Source of the DNA: JAEUIT01 sp044220875
GTDB taxonomy: Bacteria; Planctomycetota; Phycisphaerae; Phycisphaerales; SM1A02
Length of the DNA stretch: 64,000 nucleotides
Direction: 5' to 3'
Assembly (NCBI GenBank): GCA_044220875.1
Contig: JBGAQH010000006.1
Span: forward strand, 1-64,000
Shown one piece after another: positions 17,766 to 26,745 of this stretch. Below the pieces are notes generated by a model that saw nothing but the letters and a program-made list of their open reading frames with translations, had not been told where the DNA came from and did no database searches. Position 1 is the stretch's first letter, and the number at the start of each line of letters is the position of its first letter. A program made the translations under genes and the position numbers.

Positions 17766-19554
17766 TCTCGGCGGTCAGGCGCCGCGTGTCGACGGGCAGG
17801 GTCGAGATCGATCCGGCGTGGGCGTCGGTTACCGCGTGACCGTTGAGTTGGGCATGCGTCTGGGCATGCGTCTGGGCATTCGTCTGGGCGTGGCCGGCTG
17901 GGGCGGCCGTTCCGCCGTGCGCGGCCGGGACGCCGAGTTCGATCGGGTCATGGAGCATCGGCGAGGGCGTCGTGGTCGAGTCGGGGAGCGCCGAGAACTC
18001 GTCGAAGCGGGCGTTCGCGAAGGCGGACTCGGCCCGCGCGGCGAGGCTCCGCAGCGCCGTCGAGAAGGTGCGCATGTCCTCGGCCAGCGACTGGCGGACG
18101 TTCGAGGAGATCGTCTCGACGACGTTCTGGATCACCGCGCCGTCCTGTCGAAGCGACGCGTCGAGCGGCGCCACCTGGCGAAGCGTCGACTCGATGTCGC
18201 CGCTGAGCGACTTCGCGGCCGCCAGCCGGGACTCGGTCTCGGCGGTCGCGCTGCGGAGGTCGTGCAACTGCTGTTCGAGGGCGCTGCGGGCGATGGTGCA
18301 GCGCTCGAGCATGTCCTGCATCTCGCGCTGCAGTTCGCGGCTCGAGCTGTGGGCCTCGTCGGCGAGGCGTCGACTGGCGCGGGCCTCGTCGCTGATGAGG
18401 TCCTTGAGCGTGCTGGCGGTGCCGACCGTGCCGAGGAGGCCGTCGGCGGCTTCGGTGCTCTCGCGGATGAGCGAGCGGAGGCGGGCATCGCCCGCGCTGA
18501 TCGACGCGTCCAGGGCGGCGGCGCGGCGCTCGGCGTCGGCCAGCAGCGAGCGGATGCGATCCTCGAAGCCGGCGAGCGGCGCCATGGCCTCGGTGAGATT
18601 GACCGTTGGTGCGGCGGGAGCCTGCTGCACTTCCGCAAGCCGGGTCTCGGCGATGCGGGCCATCGCCTCATTCTGTTCCTTCACCATCGCGTCGAGGCGA
18701 TGGGCGAAGCTCGTCGCCAGCTCGTCGGCGAAGCGGCGAAGGTCGTCGCGGGCCGGGCCGTAGCGGTCGTCGATGCGGCGCTCGGCGTTGGCGAGCCGCT
18801 CTTCGACGAGACGGCCGACCTGCTCGTGGGCCTGGCGGAGGCGCTCGTCGAGGAAGGGGACGCTCTCGTTGACGCGCTGGTCGAAGGCCTCGAGGGCCGA
18901 GCGAACGCGCATCTCGCACTGTTGGGCCATCGCGTTGATCTGATTCGAGACCTGGGCCGCGATCTGCATGCCGACCTGCGGACCGGCCTGCGTGCTGACC
19001 TGCTCGCAGCGCTGAATCTGGACATCGAAGGCCTGGAGCATTCGGACGCCGAGGCGGAGGCGCTCCTGGAGGTCGGTCGCCGCCTGCGAGGAGGCCGCGG
19101 TGGCGTCCATCGCCGTGCCGGCGAGGCGCTGGAGTTCGTCGATCGCGGACTCGGCGCGAAGGACCAGATCCGCGAGGCGAAGCTGCGAGCCGTTGGGGCC
19201 GGAGGTGGTTGTCGTCGAAACCGCGCCGCCGTGGTGGTGGCCGTTCCCGTTCCCATGGCCGTTGCCGGCCATCGCCGCGATCGCCGCGGGCCGCACGGGA
19301 GCGATGGTCACATGGCTCGGGTCGACAGCCGGGGTGATGGAGGGCGCGACCGGGGGAGCAATCGGGGTCGGGTAGTTCGCGGGGATGCTCATGAACGCCG
19401 TCGGGGGGAATCCGGGGGCGTACACCTGCTGCGGCATGCCCTGCGGCGGAGTGCCTGTCCCGTTCCCGAACGAATAGCCGTTGGTGTAGCCCCCGTTGGA
19501 GTAGCTGTTGCCGATGGCGTATGAGCCGGGATCTTGCGGTTCGAACTGCGTCAT
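17716..19554 (-). CDS. long coiled-coil protein with a low-complexity N-terminus
   Basis: 612 residues of no recognised family. Residues 1-110 are Pro/Gly/Asn-rich and contain a GNGHGNGNGHHHGG stretch. Residues 120-510 are Ala/Glu/Arg/Leu-rich heptad sequence with few prolines, pointing to long coiled coils (for example LADAERRAAALDASISAGDA). A QTNAQTHAQTHAQ tract follows, and the protein ends in a more ordered segment, VDTRRLTAEIMALDATTLL. There is no signal peptide and no transmembrane segment. It may be a cytoskeletal or scaffold-type protein. The ATG giving TQFEPQDPGSYAIG is the first sensible start. Confidence 0.6.
   Translation of the reverse strand: MTQFEPQDPGSYAIGNSYSNGGYTNGYSFGNGTGTPPQGMPQQVYAPGFPPTAFMSIPANYPTPIAPPVAPSITPAVDPSHVTIAPVRPAAIAAMAGNGHGNGNGHHHGGAVSTTTTSGPNGSQLRLADLVLRAESAIDELQRLAGTAMDATAASSQAATDLQERLRLGVRMLQAFDVQIQRCEQVSTQAGPQVGMQIAAQVSNQINAMAQQCEMRVRSALEAFDQRVNESVPFLDERLRQAHEQVGRLVEERLANAERRIDDRYGPARDDLRRFADELATSFAHRLDAMVKEQNEAMARIAETRLAEVQQAPAAPTVNLTEAMAPLAGFEDRIRSLLADAERRAAALDASISAGDARLRSLIRESTEAADGLLGTVGTASTLKDLISDEARASRRLADEAHSSSRELQREMQDMLERCTIARSALEQQLHDLRSATAETESRLAAAKSLSGDIESTLRQVAPLDASLRQDGAVIQNVVETISSNVRQSLAEDMRTFSTALRSLAARAESAFANARFDEFSALPDSTTTPSPMLHDPIELGVPAAHGGTAAPAGHAQTNAQTHAQTHAQLNGHAVTDAHAGSISTLPVDTRRLTAEIMALDATTLLRPPSHA
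17849..17890. repeat. 12-bp tandem repeat within a coding region (3.5 copies)
   Basis: The unit TGGGCATGCGTC is repeated at 17849, 17861 and, with one change, 17873, with a partial fourth copy. On the coding minus strand it encodes the QTHA tract near the C-terminus of the coiled-coil protein. Copy number could vary by replication slippage without shifting the frame. Confidence 0.85.
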
Positions 19555-19938
19555 GCCACGTCTCGCGTCTGGGGCGGGTGAGGAGGAGTGCCGGCGTGAT
19601 GCACGCCGCGTGCCGAGCGGGGTGCGGCCCCGCAAGAGACAAGCCCCAGTCCGAGAATGGATTTCGGTCGAGGACCGACCGGTCGTGCAGGAATTGCCAG
19701 CAAGAGCCGGAACTCCGCGTGAATGCCATCGCCGCTGGGTGAAGGCACCCACATCGACGCGCTGTCCGCTCGTTTCCATGCCCGCAGCGGCGGCGTCCGC
19801 CGGGTGCCCAACCTGCGCCTCCAGCGGCGCAATCCGCTCCCCAATCGCGCGCCGGTCAGGCACAATCCGCACCCGCTTCGCCGGGTCGCCGTCGCATCCG
19901 CCGCGCCGTCGACCACCCGCCGCACACAGGAGATTTCC
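19555..19938. other. 384-bp divergent intergenic region
   Basis: It lies between the leftward coiled-coil gene and the rightward exported-protein gene, so it must hold both promoters. The only clear signal is AGGAGA (around 19928) before ATG 19939. I see no RNA gene or recognisable operator. Confidence 0.6.
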
Positions 19939-20844
19939 ATGGCCCGCCTTTCCGCACTCGCTGCCGCCGTCATGAGCCTCTCGGTCGCCCTCGTTGCCCC
20001 GGCGGAGGAGGGGAGCGGCGACGCCATGGCCAAGATCCGCCTGCAGACGATGCTCCTCGCCGGGGACGAGGGCATGGTGGTCGCGACCTTCAAGCGCTAT
20101 CCGGGCCAGACCCTGCCCTTCATTGACAGCTACCTCGAGGGGGGCTTGGCGATGATTGAGAAGGCTGAGAAGGCTGAGGCGGGGAAGCAGGCCGGCGACG
20201 CGCACCCCGACGCCCAACAGTCCTTCCGGATGGGAATCCGATTCGCCAAGCTCGCCGACACGGCGTTCGGCGGCACCGACTTCTCCGAGTACGCCAATGC
20301 CTTCGCGAGTTGGAGCCCGAGCGAGCAGAAGTCCTTCCGCGAGGGACAGCGGCTCTTCAAGGAGGGGATGAGGCTGGCCAAAGACGAGCCGGCGAAGGCG
20401 ATCGACACCCTCGATCGCTCGCTTCGCCTCGCCGAGACCCTCAACGACACCTGGGGCCAGATCATGGCCCAGGGCGCTCTGGCCGAACTCTACCTCGCGG
20501 CGGGGGGCGAGGAGCAGGCCGCGAAGGCCGAGCAGTCGGCGCGGGCTGCCGTGACCCTCAGCCGCAAAGTTCGGCTCGACGAGGATCGCGTCTCGGCGCT
20601 CCGCGTGCACGCGAAGGCCATCGGGGCGCTCGGCGGGAAGGCCGAGGCCCGGGCGACGCCGCTGCAGGAGGCGTGGACGCTCCTGCGTCGCGACGCATCG
20701 ATGTCGCCCGAACTCCGCGCCGCGGTCGCCAACGACCTCATCGCCGCATTCGAAGAACTGAAGCGTCCCGACGCCGCGGCCGAGGTCCGCAAGGAGCTCG
20801 GCGGAACGACCGACGCGAAGCCGGCGCCCGGCGCGGCGAAGTGA
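19939..20844 (+). CDS. exported TPR-like protein
   Basis: 301 residues. The signal peptide is clear (ARLSALAAAVMSLSVALVAPAEE). The mature protein is alpha-helical, with TPR-like helical pairs such as KAIDTLDRSLRLAETLNDTWGQI, QGALAELYLAAGGEEQAAKAE and AEVRKELGG. It is probably a periplasmic scaffold; no enzymatic motif is seen. AGGAGA is spaced correctly for ATG 19939, so the longer upstream frame is not used. It is convergent with the NfsA-like gene 25 bases downstream. Confidence 0.7.
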   Translation: MARLSALAAAVMSLSVALVAPAEEGSGDAMAKIRLQTMLLAGDEGMVVATFKRYPGQTLPFIDSYLEGGLAMIEKAEKAEAGKQAGDAHPDAQQSFRMGIRFAKLADTAFGGTDFSEYANAFASWSPSEQKSFREGQRLFKEGMRLAKDEPAKAIDTLDRSLRLAETLNDTWGQIMAQGALAELYLAAGGEEQAAKAEQSARAAVTLSRKVRLDEDRVSALRVHAKAIGALGGKAEARATPLQEAWTLLRRDASMSPELRAAVANDLIAAFEELKRPDAAAEVRKELGGTTDAKPAPGAAK

Positions 20845-20869
20845 CCGGCGGACGGGGCGGCGATCCGGC

Positions 20870-21622
20870 CTAGGCGAGCGTCGCGCCCTTGGACGCGTAG
20901 TAGGACGCGAGCCCCTCGCGCTCGAGCCGCGCGAAGCGCTCGGTCATCCGCGCCGACCAGGGGGCGGCCTCGGCGCCGCGCTCGCGGAGATGCTCGGCGT
21001 AGTGGATGTCGTAGCGGTCGATCGCGGCGAGCATCGCCTCGTCGGAGGGATAGGCGTCGTCGAAGAGGACGGCGTCGAGCGGCAGCCGCGGGCGGGCGCT
21101 GGGACCCTCGAGCGGATGGCCGACGCACATGCCGAAGAGCGGGTAGACGCCGTGGGGGATGCCTAACAGTTCGTCCACGGCGAAGGGCTCGTTGCGCAGC
21201 CCGCCGATGTAGCAGATTCCCAGCCCCGTCGACTCGAGGGCGACGGCCAGGTTCTGGGCGAAGATCGACGCGTCGACGACGGCGATGAGGAACGCCTCGA
21301 GGTTGGTGAGGTGCGGCGCGCCGGCCCGCTTCGCGACGAGGCGGTGGCGGCGGGCGTCGCCGCAGATCACCAGGAACGCGCCGCAGGCCGCGACCTTGCC
21401 CTGGTTCCCGGTGAGGGCCACGAGCCGGCGGCGCTTCTCGGGATCGTTCACGCGGATGACGCCGTAGGCCTGGACGGCGGAGCTGGTCGAGGCCATCTGG
21501 GCCGCGGAGACGGCGCGGCCGAGCTCCTCGTCGGTCACGACCTCCTCGGTGAACCGGCGGATCGAGCGATGGCGATGGAGAAGGGCGAGGGTCGGATTCG
21601 GGTCTGCCTGCATGGGGAGCAT
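20870..21622 (-). CDS. NfsA-type NADPH-dependent nitroreductase
   Basis: 250 residues. HRSIRRFTEEVVTDEEL, AAQMASTSSAVQAYGVIRV, GICYIGGLRN and LFGMCVGHP are the FMN-binding blocks of the NfsA/FRP group, which reduces nitro compounds, flavins and quinones with NADPH. The start may be 21622 or the ATG nine bases downstream (QADPNPTLALL). It is divergent from the Gfo/Idh/MocA gene. A TTA leucine codon is present in the context GAACTGTTAGGC. It is a different subgroup from the nitroreductase at 925. Confidence 0.88.
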   Translation of the reverse strand: MLPMQADPNPTLALLHRHRSIRRFTEEVVTDEELGRAVSAAQMASTSSAVQAYGVIRVNDPEKRRRLVALTGNQGKVAACGAFLVICGDARRHRLVAKRAGAPHLTNLEAFLIAVVDASIFAQNLAVALESTGLGICYIGGLRNEPFAVDELLGIPHGVYPLFGMCVGHPLEGPSARPRLPLDAVLFDDAYPSDEAMLAAIDRYDIHYAEHLRERGAEAAPWSARMTERFARLEREGLASYYASKGATLA

Positions 21623-21679
21623 TCTCTACCCAAACGGCGGCGCGTCCAGTGCGCCGCCGGGCATTCGTACGATGCCCGC

Positions 21680-22939
21680 ATGCCGAAGCTCTCCCGCCGT
21701 CAGGCGCTCCGCGCCGGTCTCGCCGCCGCAGCGGCGCCCTTCGCCCTCGACGCCGCGTCCCGGGCCGCCGACGGGAAGGCCGCCGAGATCCGCGTGGGCA
21801 TGGTCGGGTTCGGCATCCGGGCGCGCGAACTGTTAGGCGGCATGACGACCGCGCCGCTGCGTGTCGTCGCCGTCTGCGAGGTCGACGACACGCGCCGCGC
21901 CGACGCGATCCGCCGGATCGACGAGCGCCACGGCGCCGGCACCTGTCGCGGCCACGTCGACTACCGCGAGCTCGTCGGGCGCGGGGACATCGACGCCGTC
22001 GTCGTCGCCACGCCCGACCACTGGCATGCGCTCCCGGCGATCGCCGCGGCCCGGGCCGGCAAGCACGTCTACTGCGAGAAGCCGATGTCGCTCACGGTGC
22101 GCGAGGGGCGGGCGATCGCCGACGCCGCGAAATCCGCGGGCATCGCGTTCCAGGTCGGCAGCCAGCAGCGGACCGAGTTCGGGCGCCGGTTCGTGCGGGC
22201 CGTCGAGCTGGTCCGCAACGGGCGGATCGGCGCGATCCGGCGCGTCGAGGTCGGCGTCGCCGGCCCGCCGAAGGGCTACGACCTCGAGCCGCAGCCGATT
22301 CCCGAGGGGCTCGACTGGGACCGCTGGTGCGGGCCGTCGCCCAAGGTCGGCTATCACCCGACGCTCTGCCCGCCCGGCGTGCACGGTTCCTATCCGGGAT
22401 GGCGCGGCTACCGCGAGTTCTCGACGGGCTACTACGCCGACATGGGCGCGCACCACTTCGACATCGTGCAGTGGGCGCTGAACATGGACGCCTCGGGCCC
22501 GGTGCGCATCGAGCCGCCGGCGGGGGATGCCGAGCGAGGACTCGTCTACCGCTACGCCAACGGCGTCGAGGTCGCGCACGGCGGCGACGTCGACTGCCAC
22601 TTCATGGGCACGGACGGCTGGATCAAGGTCTCGCGCGGTTCGCTCGAGGCGTCGCGGCCGGAGATCGTCGACGCCCCCCTCGGTGCCGGCGAATGGCAAG
22701 CGCCGCGGGCCGAGAGCCACATCGCGAATTGGGTCGACGCGATCCGCCACGGGACGCCGACCATCTGCACCGCCGAGGTCGGGCACCGCTCGGCGAGCGT
22801 GTGCCAGCTCGGCGTGATCGGCTACCGCCTGCGCGTCCCGCTCACCTGGGATCCGGCGGCGGAGCGCTTCACCGGCGCCCACGGCGAGGTCGCCAACGAT
22901 CTCCTCACCCGGCGCTATCGCGAGCAGTACGCGGGCTGA
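21680..22939 (+). CDS. Gfo/Idh/MocA-family oxidoreductase with Tat signal
   Basis: 419 residues. The N-terminus KLSRRQALRAGLAAAAAPF has a twin arginine before a hydrophobic stretch, so export by Tat is expected. The Rossmann core has VGMVGFGIRARELLGG, VVVATPDHWHALPAIAAARAG and the EKP motif in YCEKPMSL. Such periplasmic members are abundant in planctomycetes and oxidise or epimerise sugars using NAD(P); the substrate is unknown. The C-terminal half (YYADMGAHHFDIVQWAL) is typical of the exported subgroup. Confidence 0.93.
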   Translation: MPKLSRRQALRAGLAAAAAPFALDAASRAADGKAAEIRVGMVGFGIRARELLGGMTTAPLRVVAVCEVDDTRRADAIRRIDERHGAGTCRGHVDYRELVGRGDIDAVVVATPDHWHALPAIAAARAGKHVYCEKPMSLTVREGRAIADAAKSAGIAFQVGSQQRTEFGRRFVRAVELVRNGRIGAIRRVEVGVAGPPKGYDLEPQPIPEGLDWDRWCGPSPKVGYHPTLCPPGVHGSYPGWRGYREFSTGYYADMGAHHFDIVQWALNMDASGPVRIEPPAGDAERGLVYRYANGVEVAHGGDVDCHFMGTDGWIKVSRGSLEASRPEIVDAPLGAGEWQAPRAESHIANWVDAIRHGTPTICTAEVGHRSASVCQLGVIGYRLRVPLTWDPAAERFTGAHGEVANDLLTRRYREQYAG

Positions 22940-22940
22940 G

Positions 22941-24314
22941 TCACGGGCTCGCCAGGGTGAGCCCCGCGACGGCGGCCCGCTGCGAGTCGCGCAGCCGCCG
23001 CGTGAGGGCATCGGGCTCGCGCCCGAGGTCGGCGTTGGCCCACGCCGCGTCGAGGATCTCGCCGAGGCCGATCGACTCGGCCGGCCGGGCGAGCATCACC
23101 GCTCCGCCGTCGCCGAGTCGGCGCACGTAGCCGACGTCCTCGAGGCGATCGATCATCGTGGCGGTGACGAGCGTCGGCAGTCGGGCGATCCCCGCGACCT
23201 CGCCCAGCGGCACCGACTCGCCGCGCCCGAATCGCTCGGCGATCGTCCGCATCGCCACGAGCATCGACTCGGGGCTCGGCGCCTGCGTCGCGCTGCCGTC
23301 GCGGTTGCGGCCGCGGATCGCCTGCATGAGGGCCGCGAGCTCCGCGCCGAAGAGGATCACGAGCCACATGAGATAGACCCAGAACATGAAGAGCGGCACG
23401 AGCCCGAGCGATCCGTACAGGGCGCTCACGCCGAAGGCATTCGCGAGGTAGAGGCCGAAGGTGCTCTTCCCGATCTGGAGCAGGACCGCGCTGACCAGGG
23501 CTCCGAGCATCGCCGGCTTCCACGCCACGCGCGTCGCCGGAATGGTCGCGTAGGCGATGAAGAGCCCGAGCCAGAAGATGCCAAGGGAGAGCAGGAGCCG
23601 CAGGGCAACGCCGAGCCACGCCCAGAGCGCGAGGGCGTTCATCACCGCGTCGGCCTTCGAGAGGACCACCGGGGCAAGGCCCAGGACCAGCGGGCCCACC
23701 GTGAGCACGAACCAGTAGACGAGCATGCGCCGCACCCAGGAGCGGCCGTACTCGCAGCGGAAGATCGTGTTGAAGGCCTCCTCGATCGTGATGAGCACCC
23801 AGATCGCCGAGAAGGCGACGAGGACGAAGCCCGTCCAGCCGAGGGCCGCGACGTTGAGGTTGCCGGCGAAGTTGACGAGCTGCTCGATCCACTGGGCGAG
23901 CGAGACGCTCGAGGGGGGCGCGCCGCCGTCGGTCGAGGGCACCGACATCGTGACGTTCTGCATGCCGAGGCTCGCGAAGAGCTCGACCATGCGATCCTTG
24001 AACGTCGCGCCGAGCATCGCCTTCGCGGCGAGCGTCACGACGACGAGGACCGGCACGAGTCCGAAGAGCGAGCGGAAGGCGAGGGTCGCGGCGATCTGAC
24101 CCGCGCGGTCCTCGCGCAGGTGACGGAGGCAGAAGGTCGCGGCCTCGGCGGCCTCGCCGACCGAGAAGCGCCCGAGCCGCACGTGACGCAGCGGCGCGAT
24201 GAGCTCGAGGAGCCAGCCGTCCGCGCCGTGGGCGCGGCGCACCGAGCGGCGGAAGCGATCGTTCATCGCCTGGCTGCTGCGCTCGATCGGTGCGTTGGAA
24301 TTACTTGCTGACAT
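22941..24314 (-). CDS. YihY/BrkB-family membrane protein with C-terminal domain
   Basis: 457 residues. The family pattern is clear: DRAGQIAATLAFRSLFGLVPVLVVV at the first membrane segment, then about five further segments including TGFVLVAFSAIWVLITIEEAFN, YWFVLTVGPLVLGLAPVVL, LLLSLGIFWLGLFIAYATIP and VPLFMFWVYLMWLVILFGAELAAL. After residue 340 a soluble region (IARLPTLVTATMIDRLEDVGYVRRL) looks like a winged helix. ATG 24314 overlaps the stop of the repeat-protein gene by 14 bases. ATG 24266 with an AGG upstream is the alternative. The cellular role of this family is not settled. Confidence 0.9.
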   Translation of the reverse strand: MSASNSNAPIERSSQAMNDRFRRSVRRAHGADGWLLELIAPLRHVRLGRFSVGEAAEAATFCLRHLREDRAGQIAATLAFRSLFGLVPVLVVVTLAAKAMLGATFKDRMVELFASLGMQNVTMSVPSTDGGAPPSSVSLAQWIEQLVNFAGNLNVAALGWTGFVLVAFSAIWVLITIEEAFNTIFRCEYGRSWVRRMLVYWFVLTVGPLVLGLAPVVLSKADAVMNALALWAWLGVALRLLLSLGIFWLGLFIAYATIPATRVAWKPAMLGALVSAVLLQIGKSTFGLYLANAFGVSALYGSLGLVPLFMFWVYLMWLVILFGAELAALMQAIRGRNRDGSATQAPSPESMLVAMRTIAERFGRGESVPLGEVAGIARLPTLVTATMIDRLEDVGYVRRLGDGGAVMLARPAESIGLGEILDAAWANADLGREPDALTRRLRDSQRAAVAGLTLASP

Positions 24315-26628
24315 CGATGCGGAGACCGTCGAGCGTCGAGTTCGCGGGGCGCGACTCGTCGCGGGTGCCCAGTCGTATCGACCCGCCGGCGGGCCGGCCT
24401 GCCGAGAAGTGGTCGCTTTCCGGGGACTGGCCGGCGTTGGGGCCGAGCAGGTCGAGGAGCAGGCTGAAGGAGAAGACGCCGCCGATCGGCGCGGCCTGGT
24501 CGAAGTGGTACTCGTTCGTTCCGGAGTGGCCCTGGGCGATTTCGCCGTTGGCGACATAGCGGTCGCTGCCGCCGCCGTCGACGAGGAACGCGATCGCCTG
24601 CTGGGCGGCCGATCCCTGGGCGAGCGAGTCTCCCTGATAGGAATCGTTCCCGCTCGCGTCGTAGAGGAGCGCCGTCGACTGGTCCCACGCGGCTCCCTGG
24701 TTCGCCGCGGTGCGGGCGACGTAGGTGTCGTCGCCGCCGCCGTCGAGGAGGATGCCCGAGGCCTGGTGCGCGGCCCACGCCTGGCTGTAGCGGTCGCCCC
24801 AGTAGCGGTCGTTCCCGCCGCGGTCGACGATCAGTCCGAGCCCGTAGAAGTAGCCGCCGCCCTGCGAGAACTCGCCGGCGAGATAGCGGTCGTTGCCGGC
24901 GAGGTCGGCGATCATGCCGATGCCGCCCGCGGCCGCGCGTCGAATCCCGACGCCGACCCCCTGCGAGAAGCTCGAGATCGTCGCCGGCGTTCCGTACTGC
25001 GAGGGCTCGCGGCCCTGCGCGTCGTAGAGGTCATCGCCATTCACGTCGACGATCGCCCCGAGGCCGCGCGGTCCGCCGCATCCTTCGCTCATGAACTCCG
25101 CGCGATAGGTGTCGCTGCCGCCGAGATCGATGAGCAGGCCCGCCCCCCAGCACGCCGCGCCGAGCGACCACTCGCTTCCCTCGTAGACGTCGTCGCCGCC
25201 GCGGTCGATGAGCAGTCCCGCGCCGAAGCACCCGACGCCCGCGTTGAGGGCCTTGCCGAGATAGCGATCGTTGCCGGCCATGTCGTCGACGAGGAAGAGG
25301 CCGCAGAGTCCGCAGGCGATGCCCTGGTCCTTGCCGCCCTCGTAGCGGTCGTTGCCGGCGACGTCGATGACCACCCGCATCCCGATCGCCAGATCGGACA
25401 TCGTGTAGGTGTCGTCGCCGCCGAGATCGATGACCGCGGCGACCTTCGAGAGGTCGTAGCGATTGGGGCCCGGACCGCCGACGACCGCCCAGCCGATGTC
25501 GGGGATCGGCTGGGCCGTGAGGACGGTGCCCTCGACGGCGCCCTTCAGCTCGTCGGGGATGCCCTCGGCCTCGCCGCCGGCGACGTCGGCAGCGATCGCG
25601 AGGTCGGCGTCGAGATGGGCGAGGGCGGCGACGATCGAGTTCATGTCGATCGTCGCCCCGCGGCGGATCGTCGCGAAGCGGTCGGCCGCCTCGGGGCCCG
25701 CGATGAGGAGCGAGCTCCGCAGGCCGCGTGCCGCGGCGACGGCGGAGCGGGCGACGCTCTCGTTGGCGTAGGCGTCACCTAACGCTTCGCGCATGTGGAG
25801 AGCGGCCTCGCTCGCGAAGAAGTCGAGAGCGTAGATGGCTCCCTGCGAGCCGGGGACCGGGACGCTGCCCTGACCGGGGCCGTCGACGAGGACCGCGTCG
25901 AGCTCCTCGGCGGCGAGCGTCGCGGCGAGCCGCGCCGGGCGGAGTCCGCGTCCCGTCGGCGCCGCGATCGACTCGGCGATCTCGGGAAGGGCCATCGGCT
26001 GGGTGAGCGCCGCGGTCACGCGCGAGAGGCGGCGCGCATCGGACTCGCGCTCGCAGACCGCCCGCTGTGCGGCGATGAGCCGGTCGAGTCCGGCGCGGAG
26101 CGTCGGCTCGCGATCGAGGGCGGCCTTGAGTGCGGCGTCGTTGAGGAGCGCAGGTTCCGGCACCGCCGCGTCGTGGGCGGGCAGTCGCGGGCTTCCGTAG
26201 GTGCCGGTCCAGGCGCCGCGCGAGGAGAGCTCGGTCGTGATCGTCTGGACCGCCGCGTCGAAGGCCGGCGCCGTCGGGAACGATGGGCCCCGGGCGGTCG
26301 AGCGGCGATAGGTGAGCGTGATCGTGTCGCCCGGGGACTTGGCCGCTACCGCGGCGACCAGCGCGGCGGCGGTGGCGGGCTGCCCATCGACGGTGACGAG
26401 GAGGTCGGGTCGGGCCAGCGTCGGGGAATCGAGTCCGCGGCCGTCGAGCGGTCCCGGCTCGATCCAGGCGACGACGCAGCCGACGCCCTCGATGTCCCGC
26501 ACCGCAAGCCCGAGAAACGCCTGCTTCGTCGCGTCGTCGAGCGCGATCGGGCTCGGTCGCGGCGTCTCCGCGGCGGCGGCGGCGGGCGTGAGGGAGAGGG
26601 CGGCGAGGATGGCAAGTGCGCTGAACAC
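24301..26628 (-). CDS. exported protein with PDZ-like domain and about twelve 26-residue GGxDxY repeats
   Basis: 775 residues with a signal peptide (FSALAILAALSLTPAAAAAE). Residues 38-108 resemble a PDZ domain (FLGLAVRDIEGVGCVVAWI ... DLLVTVDGQPATAAALV). Residues 110-390 are alpha-rich with no match I recognise. Residues 397-740 hold about twelve repeats averaging 26 residues with the consensus LLhDxGGxDxYxxxxxSQGxxxxhG, for example LIVDRGGNDRYWGDRYSQAW and ILLDGGGDDTYVA. The spacing suggests a beta-solenoid, and the G-G-x-D motif recalls calcium-binding RTX repeats but with a longer period. It is translationally coupled to the YihY gene. The function is unknown. Confidence 0.8.
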   Translation of the reverse strand: MFSALAILAALSLTPAAAAAETPRPSPIALDDATKQAFLGLAVRDIEGVGCVVAWIEPGPLDGRGLDSPTLARPDLLVTVDGQPATAAALVAAVAAKSPGDTITLTYRRSTARGPSFPTAPAFDAAVQTITTELSSRGAWTGTYGSPRLPAHDAAVPEPALLNDAALKAALDREPTLRAGLDRLIAAQRAVCERESDARRLSRVTAALTQPMALPEIAESIAAPTGRGLRPARLAATLAAEELDAVLVDGPGQGSVPVPGSQGAIYALDFFASEAALHMREALGDAYANESVARSAVAAARGLRSSLLIAGPEAADRFATIRRGATIDMNSIVAALAHLDADLAIAADVAGGEAEGIPDELKGAVEGTVLTAQPIPDIGWAVVGGPGPNRYDLSKVAAVIDLGGDDTYTMSDLAIGMRVVIDVAGNDRYEGGKDQGIACGLCGLFLVDDMAGNDRYLGKALNAGVGCFGAGLLIDRGGDDVYEGSEWSLGAACWGAGLLIDLGGSDTYRAEFMSEGCGGPRGLGAIVDVNGDDLYDAQGREPSQYGTPATISSFSQGVGVGIRRAAAGGIGMIADLAGNDRYLAGEFSQGGGYFYGLGLIVDRGGNDRYWGDRYSQAWAAHQASGILLDGGGDDTYVARTAANQGAAWDQSTALLYDASGNDSYQGDSLAQGSAAQQAIAFLVDGGGSDRYVANGEIAQGHSGTNEYHFDQAAPIGGVFSFSLLLDLLGPNAGQSPESDHFSAGRPAGGSIRLGTRDESRPANSTLDGLRIDVSK

Positions 26629-26745
26629 GACGCCATCGTACGGTCGCCCGTACTATGCAGGCCCTGTCTTCGTGCGCCCTCTGCGTGAAGGGTGACGATC
26701 GACGCCCGACGGCCCTCGCCGACGGCGCTGTGACGCCCTTTCGCC

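Noticed and set aside
17849..17890. Short direct repeats that could suggest a CRISPR array
   Set aside because: Units are contiguous without spacers and lie in frame inside a coding region.
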